Positions 1 to 8,215 of a DNA stretch of 34,630 bases are shown here, piece after piece. Source of the DNA: Clostridiales bacterium (GTDB lineage: Bacteria; Bacillota; Clostridia; Lachnospirales; Lachnospiraceae); NCBI GenBank assembly GCA_012519195.1, contig JAAYQP010000234.1:1-34630 (forward strand), given 5' to 3'. The position numbers were made by a program, and so were the translations under genes. Within the stretch, counting starts at the first letter, position 1; each line of letters opens with the position of its first letter. Under the pieces are notes generated by a model that saw only the letters and a list, made by a program, of their open reading frames with translations, was not told the DNA's origin and ran no database searches.

Positions 1-1
1 A

Positions 2-298
2 TTAAGAAGGTTAAAGGAATCGACTTTGGACAGATTTATGAAGCAAATCTTTGTTTCGGAAGCGACTGGCTTTCAAAAACCCATGAAGGAGTATTTTGAC
101 TATTGTTTCAGGCGTATTGGTAATATTGATAAAGCCAGAACTATGATTATTGGTGACTCCCTAACATCGGATATGAAGGGCGGCAATAATGCAGGGATTA
201 CAACATGTTGGTATAATCCAGAGGAGAAACCGAATCATTTGGATATTGTAATTGATTATGAGATAAGACAATTAAAGGATTTATATTTGATCCTATAA
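2..298 (+). CDS. HAD-family hydrolase, C-terminal part (5' truncated)
   Basis: The reading frame is open from base 2 and ends at a TAA at 298, so the gene begins left of the window. The visible 98 residues match the C-terminal half of YjjG/YfnB-like HAD phosphatases, which hydrolyse nucleotide or sugar monophosphates in the cytoplasm. The motif III region reads IFVSEATGFQKP, with the conserved lysine, and motif IV reads MIIGDSLTSDMKGGNNAG, with the acidic GDSLTSD metal-binding group. The cap domain and the nucleophile DxD motif are outside the window, so substrate cannot be inferred. A TTG at 26 could be mistaken for a start, but family alignment continues upstream of it. Confidence 0.85.
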   Translation, partial: LRRLKESTLDRFMKQIFVSEATGFQKPMKEYFDYCFRRIGNIDKARTMIIGDSLTSDMKGGNNAGITTCWYNPEEKPNHLDIVIDYEIRQLKDLYLIL

Positions 299-389
299 TG
301 AATGTTATATATAAAATTATGGATCTTACTAGTTTCGCAATTATCTAAATAACGATTAAAGTAAAGGAGTATGATTGATTAATCAATGA

Positions 390-467
390 AAAGGTGATGG
401 TACAAAGTATATTAAATTATAATATAGTAAGATAGATTAGCATGAACTATTTTGTAACATCACCTTT
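390..467. repeat. Inverted repeat between convergent genes
   Basis: Bases 390-409 and 448-467 are complementary over 20 bp with two mismatches, around a 38-base AT-rich loop. The outer ten bases of each arm (AAAGGTGATG / CATCACCTTT) pair perfectly. A separate perfect 14-bp palindrome (ATTGATTAATCAAT) lies just before it at 374-387. The element sits between the end of the HAD gene and the end of the metallophosphoesterase gene, so a two-way transcription end is possible, but neither side has a clear T-run. It could instead be a small repeat element. Confidence 0.5.
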
Positions 468-494
468 GAGTACGGATAAGAGATCTAACTCAAT

Positions 495-1445
495 TTAACA
501 ATTATCCTCAGGTACTCGATTTCTAACATATTTACTTTCTTTATAGGAAAAATTCTTTTTATGAAACTTAGCGATTGGCTCAGGGCCTCTCATGATATTT
601 CTTTCAATCTGGAGGACCCCATTTTTATCAGCTCGAATTCTCCAATCAACCAACATGATCTTACCCTCCGTAATCTCGATTCCCGTAATCCCTCTAGTAT
701 TTATACAGCATCCAGAATTAAAATAAGGAAGTTCTCCTGGTTTTGGAAATTTGGGACGATGGGTATGACCACAGATTAACATCATCTTATGCTTTGCAAT
801 CCACTTATTATAATTTTTCTCAATTTTATGTCTTTTATAAAGATTTCTCGCAGGGCTGGAGGGATTGTGAAAACCCACAACATGCATGTATTTCCAGAAA
901 AATCTCAATAAAAATTTAGATACATACCAGATCTGATCGTTAATGAAATCTCCCTGATGTCCATGAACAACCAGAATCTCTTGTTTGGTTTTCTTGTTTC
1001 TAAGTACAAGGGATTCTATAGGAACTAAGCCATTTAATAGATCAACAACACCCTGACCATATTCATCATAAAAATGATAATAGTTTTTACATACATATTT
1101 TTTATTCTTCAAATTAATGTTATGGTTCCCATACAGGATAATTAACCTATTGTCCATATGATATTTTTTTAGATTAGTAAAGACATCGCTATGTGCTATA
1201 CGAATATATTTAAATTTGGGATATTCCCATAGCTCATCACCATCACCAACTTCGACATAGGTATATCCATTATTATAATAATAATCAAGAGCGTGGAGAA
1301 AAAGATTTTGGTTTCTTGCAAACTCATCAGATACGCTATCATCCCCTCTATGGGAATCACTAAAAAAGATATACTTTGACTTTTCATCAAAGTATTCAAC
1401 CCGGGCTTTCTTGTAAGCTTGTGTCAATCTCTGATCAGTAAACAT
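495..1445 (-). CDS. Calcineurin-like metallophosphoesterase
   Basis: The product (about 316 aa) carries the full set of metallophosphoesterase metal ligands in order: SDSHRGD near the N-terminus, GDGDELWE, GNHN, VVHGHQGD and CGHTHRP. This is a cytoplasmic two-metal phosphoesterase of the calcineurin-like superfamily. The overall layout, with GHQGD then GHTH, resembles the LpxH/UDP-diacylglucosamine hydrolase-like group, but a lipid A substrate is unlikely in a Gram-positive, so the substrate is unknown. The frame is open to a GTG at 1454, but that codon overlaps the ACGGAG ribosome site. The ATG at 1445, eight bases after GGAG, is the better start. The gene stands alone on the minus strand, convergent with the HAD gene. 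Confidence 0.85.
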   Translation of the reverse strand: MFTDQRLTQAYKKARVEYFDEKSKYIFFSDSHRGDDSVSDEFARNQNLFLHALDYYYNNGYTYVEVGDGDELWEYPKFKYIRIAHSDVFTNLKKYHMDNRLIILYGNHNINLKNKKYVCKNYYHFYDEYGQGVVDLLNGLVPIESLVLRNKKTKQEILVVHGHQGDFINDQIWYVSKFLLRFFWKYMHVVGFHNPSSPARNLYKRHKIEKNYNKWIAKHKMMLICGHTHRPKFPKPGELPYFNSGCCINTRGITGIEITEGKIMLVDWRIRADKNGVLQIERNIMRGPEPIAKFHKKNFSYKESKYVRNRVPEDNC

Positions 1446-1916
1446 CCCAATCACTCCGTAATTCTAATTTGAATTAATATCAAAAGTTATATTACAATTT
1501 GATATCATAATTTGTATTACATTACTTCAATCTCGAAAGTAGCTACTGTATTAGTATAGCCAAATGTTTACTAGGATATCGATTGATACATTATAAAAAT
1601 TTTAGAAAAGCATGGAATGGGCGAATTTTAATAAGTGGTAAAAGTATTGCATGGTACTAAATGATTGCCTAAGGGAGTAAAATAGTGGTAAAATATTTAG
1701 CATAAAGGGAATTGAAAAATTGTAATATCGGAAGAATAAAATTTCATTAAAAATATAAGGATAAAGAGAAGGGATTATCAATATTTTTAGATAAAGTTTA
1801 AATTGATAATTCTTTTCTGGGAGGATTAAGCATAAATGTTAGCAAAACAATGCAAAGGGTTGAAAACATAAGGAGTTGAGAGTGACTTGCTATTTAAACT
1901 GGAGGTAGATAAGATC
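1446..1916. other. 471-bp intergenic region with a weak hairpin
   Basis: This AT-rich gap separates the divergent metallophosphoesterase and DUF1801 genes. The only clear structure is an inverted repeat ATTATCAAT (1774-1782) / ATTGATAAT (1802-1810) followed by TCTTTTC, which could be a weak terminator or leader hairpin. A 12-codon frame (ATG at 1836, stop at 1871) has a GGGAGG upstream but is too short to call as a gene. I recognise no riboswitch, tRNA or convincing promoter here. Confidence 0.4.
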
Positions 1917-2282
1917 ATGAACTCAGTAAATGAGTATATTAGTCATTACGAGGAAGAAAAGAAGGAATGGATCACTACCTTTGTTACATTTATGAGGAAA
2001 AACTATCCTAACTGGGAAGAGACAATCTCTTATCAGATGCCTACCTATAAATTCCTTGGGCAATATATTGCTTTTTCTGCTACAAAAACACATTTTACCC
2101 TTCATACCTTAGATTTTGTAATGCTAGATGAGCTTAAGGAGAAGTTAGATAATGCAAAATTCGGAAAACGTAGTGTTAAGGTTAAATATAAAGATAAAGA
2201 GGCCATTCCAATTTTGTTTGAGGCCTGTAGAAAGATTGCTGAACGAAGTAGGCAGGATGAAACAAACGATTATGTAATATAA
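1917..2282 (+). CDS. DUF1801 (YdhG-like) domain protein
   Basis: A 121-residue cytoplasmic protein with the DUF1801/YdhG-type fold, which is related in shape to frataxin-like iron chaperones. The diagnostic stretch is the middle: YPNWEETISYQMPTYKF, then an aromatic-rich strand (YIAFSATKTHFTLHT) and a C-terminal KVKYKDKEAIP segment. Members are often annotated as iron chaperone or uncharacterised protein, and no activity can be asserted from sequence. The frame opens at a TTG at 1887, but the ATG at 1917, preceded by GGAGG at 1901-1905, gives the family-typical N-terminus MNSVNEYI and is preferred. truA follows after 60 bases in the same direction, so cotranscription is possible. Confidence 0.75.
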   Translation: MNSVNEYISHYEEEKKEWITTFVTFMRKNYPNWEETISYQMPTYKFLGQYIAFSATKTHFTLHTLDFVMLDELKEKLDNAKFGKRSVKVKYKDKEAIPILFEACRKIAERSRQDETNDYVI

Positions 2283-2342
2283 GGAAGCAAATGAGGATAA
2301 TTGACCTAAGTATTATACCAATAGAGGAATTGAGGAGAGCAA

Positions 2343-3092
2343 ATGCATAATTACAAATTAACGATACAATATGACGGGGGGAGATATAAGGGATGGCAAA
2401 GGTTGGGTAATACCAATAATACGATTCAGGGAAAGATTGAATATGTATTATCCGAACTTATGGGAGAGGAAATAGAGATAATAGGATCTAGCAGGACAGA
2501 TGCAGGAGTCCATGCCTTAGGACAAATTGCAAACTTTAAAACAAATAAAAACTTAAGTACAACTAAAATTCAAGAATATTTAAATCATTATCTTCCTCAG
2601 GATATTAGCATTATCCGGGTGGATAAGGTTTCTGAAAACTTTCATGCCCGTTATCATGCCCGGGCCAAAACTTATCTATATAGGATTTGGAACAGGGAAT
2701 ATTCTCATCCCTTTATGCGAAAATATAGTATGCACATCGAGGAGAAATTAGATCTGGAGGCAATGAAAAAGGCAGCAGGTTATTTTGTAGGTACTCATGA
2801 TTTTACGGCTTTTTCTAATGCTAAATCGAAGAAAAAGTCCATGGTACGTGAAATCTATTCGTTCTGGATCAATCAGGAGGACGGGTTTGTTGATATTCGA
2901 ATACGGGGAAACGGTTTTCTTTATAATATGGCCCGCTGGATTGCAGGGACTTTGATTGATGTTGGATTAGGTGATCTTGATGGGGAAAGTATCCCTACAA
3001 TTATCCAATCAAAGAAAAGAGATCGAACCGGTAGGCTGGCAGAACCACAGGGCTTGTACCTAGAAAATATTGAATATGAGGAATTTGAGTAA
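2343..3092 (+). CDS. truA: tRNA pseudouridine(38-40) synthase TruA
   Basis: TruA converts uridines 38-40 of the tRNA anticodon arm to pseudouridine in the cytoplasm. At 249 aa it has the normal family length. The catalytic aspartate is D53 within SSRTDAGVHALGQ, and the family motifs FHARYHARAKTYLYRI and GNGFLYNMARWIAGTLIDVG are intact. The start ATG is preceded by AGGAG with five bases between. It follows the DUF1801 gene by 60 bases. A single copy away from the usual ribosomal-protein/ECF-transporter cluster suggests it may be a second paralogue (many Clostridia carry two), which cannot be decided from this window. Confidence 0.95.
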   Translation: MHNYKLTIQYDGGRYKGWQRLGNTNNTIQGKIEYVLSELMGEEIEIIGSSRTDAGVHALGQIANFKTNKNLSTTKIQEYLNHYLPQDISIIRVDKVSENFHARYHARAKTYLYRIWNREYSHPFMRKYSMHIEEKLDLEAMKKAAGYFVGTHDFTAFSNAKSKKKSMVREIYSFWINQEDGFVDIRIRGNGFLYNMARWIAGTLIDVGLGDLDGESIPTIIQSKKRDRTGRLAEPQGLYLENIEYEEFE

Positions 3093-3190
3093 AGTAACTA
3101 TTGTTGTCATTTTTCGGGTTAGGTCCTGTGTTATGATTTTTAAATTTATAAATGATCTATAATAAAATTAATATAATAGGTGGGGTAAAG

Positions 3191-4312
3191 ATGGTAGAAG
3201 TGAGAGAAGTTTCAACCAGGAAAGAACAAAAGATATTTGCTAAGTTTCCTTATGAGTTGTATCAAAAGGTACCGCAAGCGATACCAGATCTGATTCAGGA
3301 TGAGCTGGATAATTTTAATTCCAATAAGAATCCAGCGTATCAATATTGTAGTGTGAAGCAATTCCTTGCTTTTCAGGATGGTAAGTGTGTTGGACGTATT
3401 GCAGGAATTATTAATCATGCAGCCAATGAGAAATGGAATACAAAGCGGATACGCTTCTCTAGAGTTGATTTTATTGATGACTATGAAGTTTCTGCTGCCT
3501 TGTTCCATGCAGTTGAGGAATATGGAAGATCAGAAGGCATGATGAATATCCATGGACCAATCGGATTCTGTGATATGGATCAACAAGGTATGTTAGTAGA
3601 GGGATTTGAGGAAGAAGGGATGTTTCTTACTATTTACAATTTCCCCTACTACATTAAGCATCTGGAGAAGTTAGGTTATATGAAGGATGTAGACTGGATA
3701 GAGTATCAGATTGGAATGCCCAAAGAAGAGAATGTTAAATTAAAAAAGATCTCCAATGCAGTGATGAAACGATATCATATCACCTTGATCGAACCAAAAA
3801 GTCGCAAGGAAATATCACCGTACATAACACCAGTATTAAATCTAATAAATATTGCTTACCGTAATCTTTATGGCACAGTCGAGCTATCAAAGGCTCAGAT
3901 CGAGAAATATTATAAGCAATTTAAACTTTTGATCAATCCCAATTATGTAAAACTGTTATTGGATGAGAACAAGAAGCTGGTTGGCTTTGGCCTAGCTATG
4001 CCATCCCTTAATCAAGCGATCAGAAAAAGCAGGGCAAGATTACTACCGTTTGGCTGGTATCGGATACTACGTGCTCCCTATGCGAAAACTAAGGTTTTAG
4101 ACCTATATCTCATAGGCATATTACCTGAAATGCAGAATAAAGGTCTTACCGCGGTACTCTTAAGTTCCATGACGGAAACAGCCGCTAAAAATGGAATTGA
4201 ATATGCAGAAACAGGGCCGGAACTAGAAACGAATCATCAGGTTCAAGCATTGTGGAAGCACTATGATGTTAGGCAACATAAGCGTCGACGCTGCTGGATT
4301 AAGAACCTATAA
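3191..4312 (+). CDS. GNAT-superfamily N-acetyltransferase-like protein
   Basis: A protein of about 373 aa without signal peptide or membrane segments. The C-terminal third looks like a GNAT acetyl-CoA binding fold: strand VLDLYLIGILP followed by EMQNKGLTAVLLSSM (motif A, QxxGxxA type) and a later TGPELETNHQ segment. The N-terminal part (VGRIAGIINHAANE, then HGPIGFCDMDQQGMLVEGFEEEG) matches a large group of clostridial and Bacteroidetes proteins annotated only as N-acetyltransferase or hypothetical, and the substrate is unknown. The frame extends up to 3152, but the ATG at 3191 has a GGTGGGG ribosome site five bases upstream and is the likely start. A good terminator follows at once, so the transcript ends here. 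Confidence 0.7.
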   Translation: MVEVREVSTRKEQKIFAKFPYELYQKVPQAIPDLIQDELDNFNSNKNPAYQYCSVKQFLAFQDGKCVGRIAGIINHAANEKWNTKRIRFSRVDFIDDYEVSAALFHAVEEYGRSEGMMNIHGPIGFCDMDQQGMLVEGFEEEGMFLTIYNFPYYIKHLEKLGYMKDVDWIEYQIGMPKEENVKLKKISNAVMKRYHITLIEPKSRKEISPYITPVLNLINIAYRNLYGTVELSKAQIEKYYKQFKLLINPNYVKLLLDENKKLVGFGLAMPSLNQAIRKSRARLLPFGWYRILRAPYAKTKVLDLYLIGILPEMQNKGLTAVLLSSMTETAAKNGIEYAETGPELETNHQVQALWKHYDVRQHKRRRCWIKNL

Positions 4313-4317
4313 TAAAT

Positions 4318-4386
4318 TGCTGGAAGCCAGGAACCACTTCCTAATCGATAAAATATGGGAAGTGATACTGGTTTCCGGCATTTTTA
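4318..4386 (+). terminator. Rho-independent terminator after the acetyltransferase gene
   Basis: A long imperfect hairpin (TGCTGGAAGCCAGGAACCAC... pairing with ...TGGTTTCCGGCA) runs directly into TTTTT. It begins six bases after the stop codon at 4312. The opposite strand has only a weak T-rich tail, but it lies between convergent genes and could also help end the phosphofructokinase transcript. Confidence 0.8.
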
Positions 4387-4456
4387 TATATTATATTATG
4401 GTTTAAGTCTATGATTATAGTATCATTTATAATAGTTTAGCTGTTTCCGTTCTTTC

Positions 4457-5674
4457 TTACTTTACACGAAGGATTTTTGGAGCCCTTGGAGCACGAAGCA
4501 TGCTGGCTTCTGGCATATGGGAACCGAGTAAGGGCTGAAGATAATATTTGAATGCATCGGTTACATTATTACCTTTTGCATTGATAAATTCGTCCGGCAT
4601 CAGTTTGGTCTTACCAGCAACTTTATGAAGCTCTGTTATCTGATAATCTACGGAATAATAGCCAGTTCTATGAATCGTGATAGAACCATCGATATTATGC
4701 CAGATAGCAAATTGGGCGGCCTTTTCACCAACCTCCCTTGCCTCATGCTGATCCACATCGGATACGCATCCCATGAAGGATCTCTGCAGATAACCTAAGG
4801 TATCAGAACGTACTCTTTGGATATTTAACTTCTGCTTAATCTGCTGAGTTAGAATTTCTCCTAATGCGCCGGTCCCTGATAATTGTACATTGCCATGGGC
4901 ATCTTTTTTGGTTTTTACTAGTTTTGTTACAATAGGAACGCCGTCTTCATCCTGAATGCCTTCGGAAACAGCAACAATGCATCGTCCATATCGATCATAA
5001 ACTTCTTTTACATCCTTTAGGAAATGATCCATGATAAATGGTCTTTCTGGAAGATATATAAGATGAGGACCATCATCAGGATACTTTTGAGCGATGGAAG
5101 CAGCAGCGGTCAAGAAACCGGCATGACGTCCCATCACTACACCGATATGTACTCCTGGAAGGGCTCGGTTATCCAGGTTAAGACCAATAAATGCCTGAGC
5201 AACAAATCTAGCGGTGGAAGGATAGCCAGGCGTATGGTCATTGATCATTAAGTCATTATCTATAGTTTTCGGTATATGAATTGCACGGAATTCGTAACCG
5301 GAGGATTCGGCTTGCTCATTTACGATACGTACGGTATCTGCAGAATCATTTCCTCCTATATAGAAGAAATAACGAACATTATGAGCCTTAAATACATTAA
5401 AGATTTCCTCGCAATAAGCCTTGTCAGGCTTGTCCCTTGTGGAAAATAATGCAGAGGAGGGAGTAATCGCAACTTGCTCTAGATTATGGGTTGTCTCCTG
5501 AGTTAAATCGAGAAAATCCTCATTAATAATACCGGAGACCCCATTGACAGCACCATAAACCTTAGTAACCTGAGGGAACTTTCTAGACTCTAGAACAACT
5601 CCTACCAGGGACTGATTAATAACTGCAGTGGGGCCTCCACCTTGTGCTACAACTACTTTACCTTCAAGTTTCAT
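4457..5674 (-). CDS. pfp: 6-phosphofructokinase, PPi-dependent type
   Basis: A 405-aa cytoplasmic PfkA-superfamily enzyme that phosphorylates fructose 6-phosphate at C1 in glycolysis. It has the N-terminal GGGPTAVINQSL loop, the GGNDS motif (107-111), PKTIDND (135-141), MGRHAGFLTA and LIYLPERPF. Two positions point to pyrophosphate rather than ATP as donor. The residue equivalent to Gly104 of ATP enzymes is Asp110, and the residue equivalent to Gly124 is Lys136. This matches the reversible PPi-PFK subgroup found in anaerobic Clostridia. The ATG lies ten bases after AAAGGAG. A promoter with repeated motifs is visible about 200 bases upstream, giving a long leader. Confidence 0.9.
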   Translation of the reverse strand: MKLEGKVVVAQGGGPTAVINQSLVGVVLESRKFPQVTKVYGAVNGVSGIINEDFLDLTQETTHNLEQVAITPSSALFSTRDKPDKAYCEEIFNVFKAHNVRYFFYIGGNDSADTVRIVNEQAESSGYEFRAIHIPKTIDNDLMINDHTPGYPSTARFVAQAFIGLNLDNRALPGVHIGVVMGRHAGFLTAAASIAQKYPDDGPHLIYLPERPFIMDHFLKDVKEVYDRYGRCIVAVSEGIQDEDGVPIVTKLVKTKKDAHGNVQLSGTGALGEILTQQIKQKLNIQRVRSDTLGYLQRSFMGCVSDVDQHEAREVGEKAAQFAIWHNIDGSITIHRTGYYSVDYQITELHKVAGKTKLMPDEFINAKGNNVTDAFKYYLQPLLGSHMPEASMLRAPRAPKILRVK

Positions 5675-5836
5675 ACAAACTACACTCCTTTACGATAATT
5701 TAAAGTAACTACTTTGTGGCAGGGTACTACCTACCTTATTCCTTTGTTGCTTACTCATCAGGTACATGAAATTCGGCCGATAAAATGTCAACCTTCAGTT
5801 TTACGTGCATCTGATCAAGTCTTATCATAGAGTGGG

Positions 5837-5899
5837 TATCTGTAACTAGCACAGCTTATCTGTAAATCCCATTGTACCATAGATTAACATTATCTGTAA
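5837..5899. repeat. Three direct copies of TATCTGTAA at the pfp promoter
   Basis: TATCTGTAA occurs at 5837-5845, 5857-5865 and 5891-5899. On the minus strand, where pfp is read, the copies fall on the -35 box, near the expected transcription start and about 25 bases inside the leader. This arrangement fits a regulator binding site, though no regulator is identified. Confidence 0.5.
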
Positions 5900-5900
5900 A
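5871..5900 (-). promoter_or_regulatory. Probable sigma-A promoter of pfp
   Basis: On the minus strand TTTACA (5900-5895), an 18-base spacer and TACAAT (5876-5871) form a reasonable vegetative promoter, about 195 bases upstream of the pfp start codon. The -35 box overlaps one TATCTGTAA repeat copy. The rest of the gap up to 6117 holds the start region of the EamA gene and a partial repeat copy. Confidence 0.5.
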
Positions 5901-6002
5901 TATATACAATGATATTTCCTTATAGTATTCTTCTTTTATTACGAAATTAAGTTGAAAGATCATAGGAATTAATTATAATGATAGATAACCAATAATTATC
6001 AT

Positions 6003-6020
6003 GCAAACTTCGCTCAGAAA
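6003..6020 (+). repeat. Partial copy of the GCAAAC..GCTCAGAAA repeat
   Basis: GCAAACTTCGCTCAGAAA is the right half of the core shared with the elements at 17383-17425 and 30686-30726. The left half (CTCCGTGGCG) is missing here. The short inverted repeat ATAACC / GGTTAT flanks it. It lies about 100 bases upstream of the EamA permease gene. Confidence 0.6.
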
Positions 6021-6117
6021 CTAGGTTATTCTGTAATTAAATTTTGCGATCTAACTAGATTTGCAATAGAACTTCAAGATAAAGAAAGGTGGTAGCGGTA
6101 ATCAGTCAAACGATTGT

Positions 6118-7014
6118 ATGAACCGCAATGAGATTATGAAAATGGCAAGAGTAAAATTAGTTTTTGCAATGCTGATCTTTGGAAGTATCGGATTATTTGT
6201 TCGTAATATTGATTTATCCTCTGGACAGATTGCATTGGCAAGAGGAGTGATTGGAAGTTTATTTCTATTGCTTGTAGGCCGTATTACAAAGCAAAAATTA
6301 TCACAAGGGGCAATCCGCCGTAATTTACTCCTCTTACTTCTCTCCGGGGCGCTAATCGGTTTTAATTGGATCCTTTTATTTGAAGCCTATAAATATACAA
6401 CCATATCAAAGGCAACACTTAGCTATTATTTTGCACCAGTGTTTGTAATGGTTTTGTCGCCTTGGATACTTAAAGAACGGTTGGAAATAAAGAAAATCCT
6501 GGGTATGATCTTGGCACTTGGGGGTATGTTTCTTGTAACCGGTATAGGGGAAGGCGCAGGAAAAGCGGATCTGTTGGGAATTGGTTTTGGTCTCATGGCG
6601 GCCATGCTTTATGCAACAGTAGTTCTGATGAATAAATTCCTTAAGGGACTGACGGGATTGGAAACTACGCTTGTTCAGATCAGTGCGGCTTCCATTGTTC
6701 TTCTTCCCTATATTCTAATTACAGAAGACCTTCAATATAAACAGCTAAATTCCATAGGAATGATCCTTTTAGTCATTGTAGGTATCATTAATACCGGACT
6801 AGCTTATCTATTATACTTTTCTTCCATGAAGGATCTAAGTGGTCAAACGATCTCTGTATTTAGCTATATTGATCCGATCTCTGCAATCCTTCTGTCGGTC
6901 GTATTATTAGGTGAGCATATGTCAGCAATTCAAGTTATAGGAGGAATACTTATTCTTGGAGGAACCTTTCTCAGTGAAAGAAAGAGCATGTCTCCCCAAA
7001 CTTCACGCAATTAA
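6118..7014 (+). CDS. EamA/DMT-family transporter
   Basis: A 298-aa integral membrane protein with two tandem EamA repeats, about ten hydrophobic helices in all. Typical signatures are SIGLFVRNIDLSSGQIALARG in helix 1-2, ATLSYYFAPVFVMVLSPWILKER at the end of the first repeat, and SVFSYIDPISAILLSVVLLGEHM at the end of the second. The family exports or exchanges small metabolites such as amino acids, and the substrate here is unknown. The start is uncertain. The ATG at 6118 has no ribosome site at normal distance: AAAGGTGG lies about 26 bases upstream. An internal ATG at codon 7 is an alternative. The gene is divergent from pfp. Confidence 0.85.
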   Translation: MNRNEIMKMARVKLVFAMLIFGSIGLFVRNIDLSSGQIALARGVIGSLFLLLVGRITKQKLSQGAIRRNLLLLLLSGALIGFNWILLFEAYKYTTISKATLSYYFAPVFVMVLSPWILKERLEIKKILGMILALGGMFLVTGIGEGAGKADLLGIGFGLMAAMLYATVVLMNKFLKGLTGLETTLVQISAASIVLLPYILITEDLQYKQLNSIGMILLVIVGIINTGLAYLLYFSSMKDLSGQTISVFSYIDPISAILLSVVLLGEHMSAIQVIGGILILGGTFLSERKSMSPQTSRN

Positions 7015-7038
7015 GCAACTAGAAAGATAATCTCTCTA

Positions 7039-7067
7039 TTGACAACTTATCCAGTAATCTTTAGAAT
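7039..7067 (+). promoter_or_regulatory. Sigma-A promoter of metF
   Basis: TTGACA (7039-7044), a 17-base spacer and TAGAAT (7062-7067) lie about 70 bases upstream of the metF start. The leader is too short for a SAM riboswitch and none is seen. Confidence 0.65.
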
Positions 7068-7137
7068 AGATACATTAAATAACCAAAATCAGATTAGAAT
7101 AATAGGAAATAATCAAGAAAGAACAGGAGAATGAAAA

Positions 7138-8004
7138 ATGCGTATTGCATCCTTATTCGAACAAAAGAAAACGGTATTTTCTTTTGAGGTGTTTCCTCCT
7201 AAGAAAACAAGCTCCGTAGACACCATTTATGAAACCTTAGATGAACTTCAAAGCCTTCGTCCTGATTTTATTAGTGTAACCTATGGGGCTGGAGGAAATG
7301 CCGCTGGTGCTACAACCTGCGATATAGCATCTTTGATTAAGCATAAATATGGAATTGAACCATTGGCACATTTAACCTGTATCAATGATAGCAAATCTGA
7401 AATCAAAGAGATATTAAATCTGTTAGAGCAGAATGGGATTGAAAATATCCTTGCCCTCCGTGGTGATATTAATCCAAATAAGACACCTAAAAATGAATTT
7501 AAATATGCCAGTGAACTGGTTACTTTTATTAAAGAAAGAGGTGGATTTCATATATCTGGCGCTTGCTATCCAGAGGGACATATGGATTCGGAGAATTTAG
7601 TTGAAGATGTTTTACATTTAAAGAAAAAGGTCGATGCTGGAGCGCAGCATCTGATATCACAACTTTTCTTCGACAATGCTTTCTTCTATTCCTTTGTTGA
7701 AAGGGCTAGAATTGCAGGAATTAATGTTCCGATTGAAGCCGGTATTATGCCAGTAGTGAATAAGAAGCAGATAGAAAGAATGGTTACCCTCTGCGGTGCT
7801 AGCCTACCCCCTAAGTTTGTAAAGATGATGCAGAGATTTGAACATTCCCCTGAGGCCTTACGGGATGCTGGAATAGCCTATGCGGTCGATCAAATTGTAG
7901 ATCTTATCTCCCAAGGTGTTGATGGAATTCATCTCTATACAATGAATAATCCCTATATAGCAAAACGAATCAGTGAAAATATATCCGGATTACTTGGAGC
8001 TTAA
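7138..8004 (+). CDS. metF: 5,10-methylenetetrahydrofolate reductase
   Basis: MetF reduces methylene-THF to methyl-THF with FAD, feeding methionine synthesis and, in acetogens, the methyl branch of CO2 fixation. The 288-aa product spans the complete TIM barrel. Recognisable family segments are FSFEVFPPKK (with the catalytic Glu), FISVTYGAGG, HLTCINDS, ILALRGD, GACYPEGH, LISQLFFDN and the C-terminal GVDGIHLYTMN. The ATG follows AGGAGAATGAAAA, with a strong promoter 70 bases upstream, so the gene is probably transcribed alone. No MetV or other Wood-Ljungdahl gene is adjacent, which favours a methionine-synthesis role. Confidence 0.95.
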   Translation: MRIASLFEQKKTVFSFEVFPPKKTSSVDTIYETLDELQSLRPDFISVTYGAGGNAAGATTCDIASLIKHKYGIEPLAHLTCINDSKSEIKEILNLLEQNGIENILALRGDINPNKTPKNEFKYASELVTFIKERGGFHISGACYPEGHMDSENLVEDVLHLKKKVDAGAQHLISQLFFDNAFFYSFVERARIAGINVPIEAGIMPVVNKKQIERMVTLCGASLPPKFVKMMQRFEHSPEALRDAGIAYAVDQIVDLISQGVDGIHLYTMNNPYIAKRISENISGLLGA

Positions 8005-8215
8005 GCTTTAAAATAATCATTAAATAATAGGTTTATAAATAATTCTTATTCATGTAATTTAGCTTGAAGTGTATAAATCCATGCAAAATAAGGTATCATT
8101 TAATAAAAATGAAACCTTAATAAGGCATGTAACGTCTAATCTTTGTTATGTGTATAGGAAAATCTTACAACTACTTGGACATAATAACATACGAACAATA
8201 GAAGAGGTGAAAGTT

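Noticed and set aside
1836-1871. Twelve-codon frame with GGGAGG upstream of the DUF1801 gene
   Set aside because: Too short, and it has no recognisable leader-peptide features such as a codon run. It overlaps the next ribosome site, and chance is likely in such AT-rich DNA.
5675-6117. Possible riboswitch in the pfp-EamA gap
   Set aside because: Parts such as CTTATCATAGAG recall the SAM riboswitch start, but the following helices and conserved bases are absent.
8069-8215. In-frame extension upstream of the GerMN lipoprotein
   Set aside because: It would hide the clear lipoprotein signal inside the protein, and the ATG at 8216 has a proper ribosome site.
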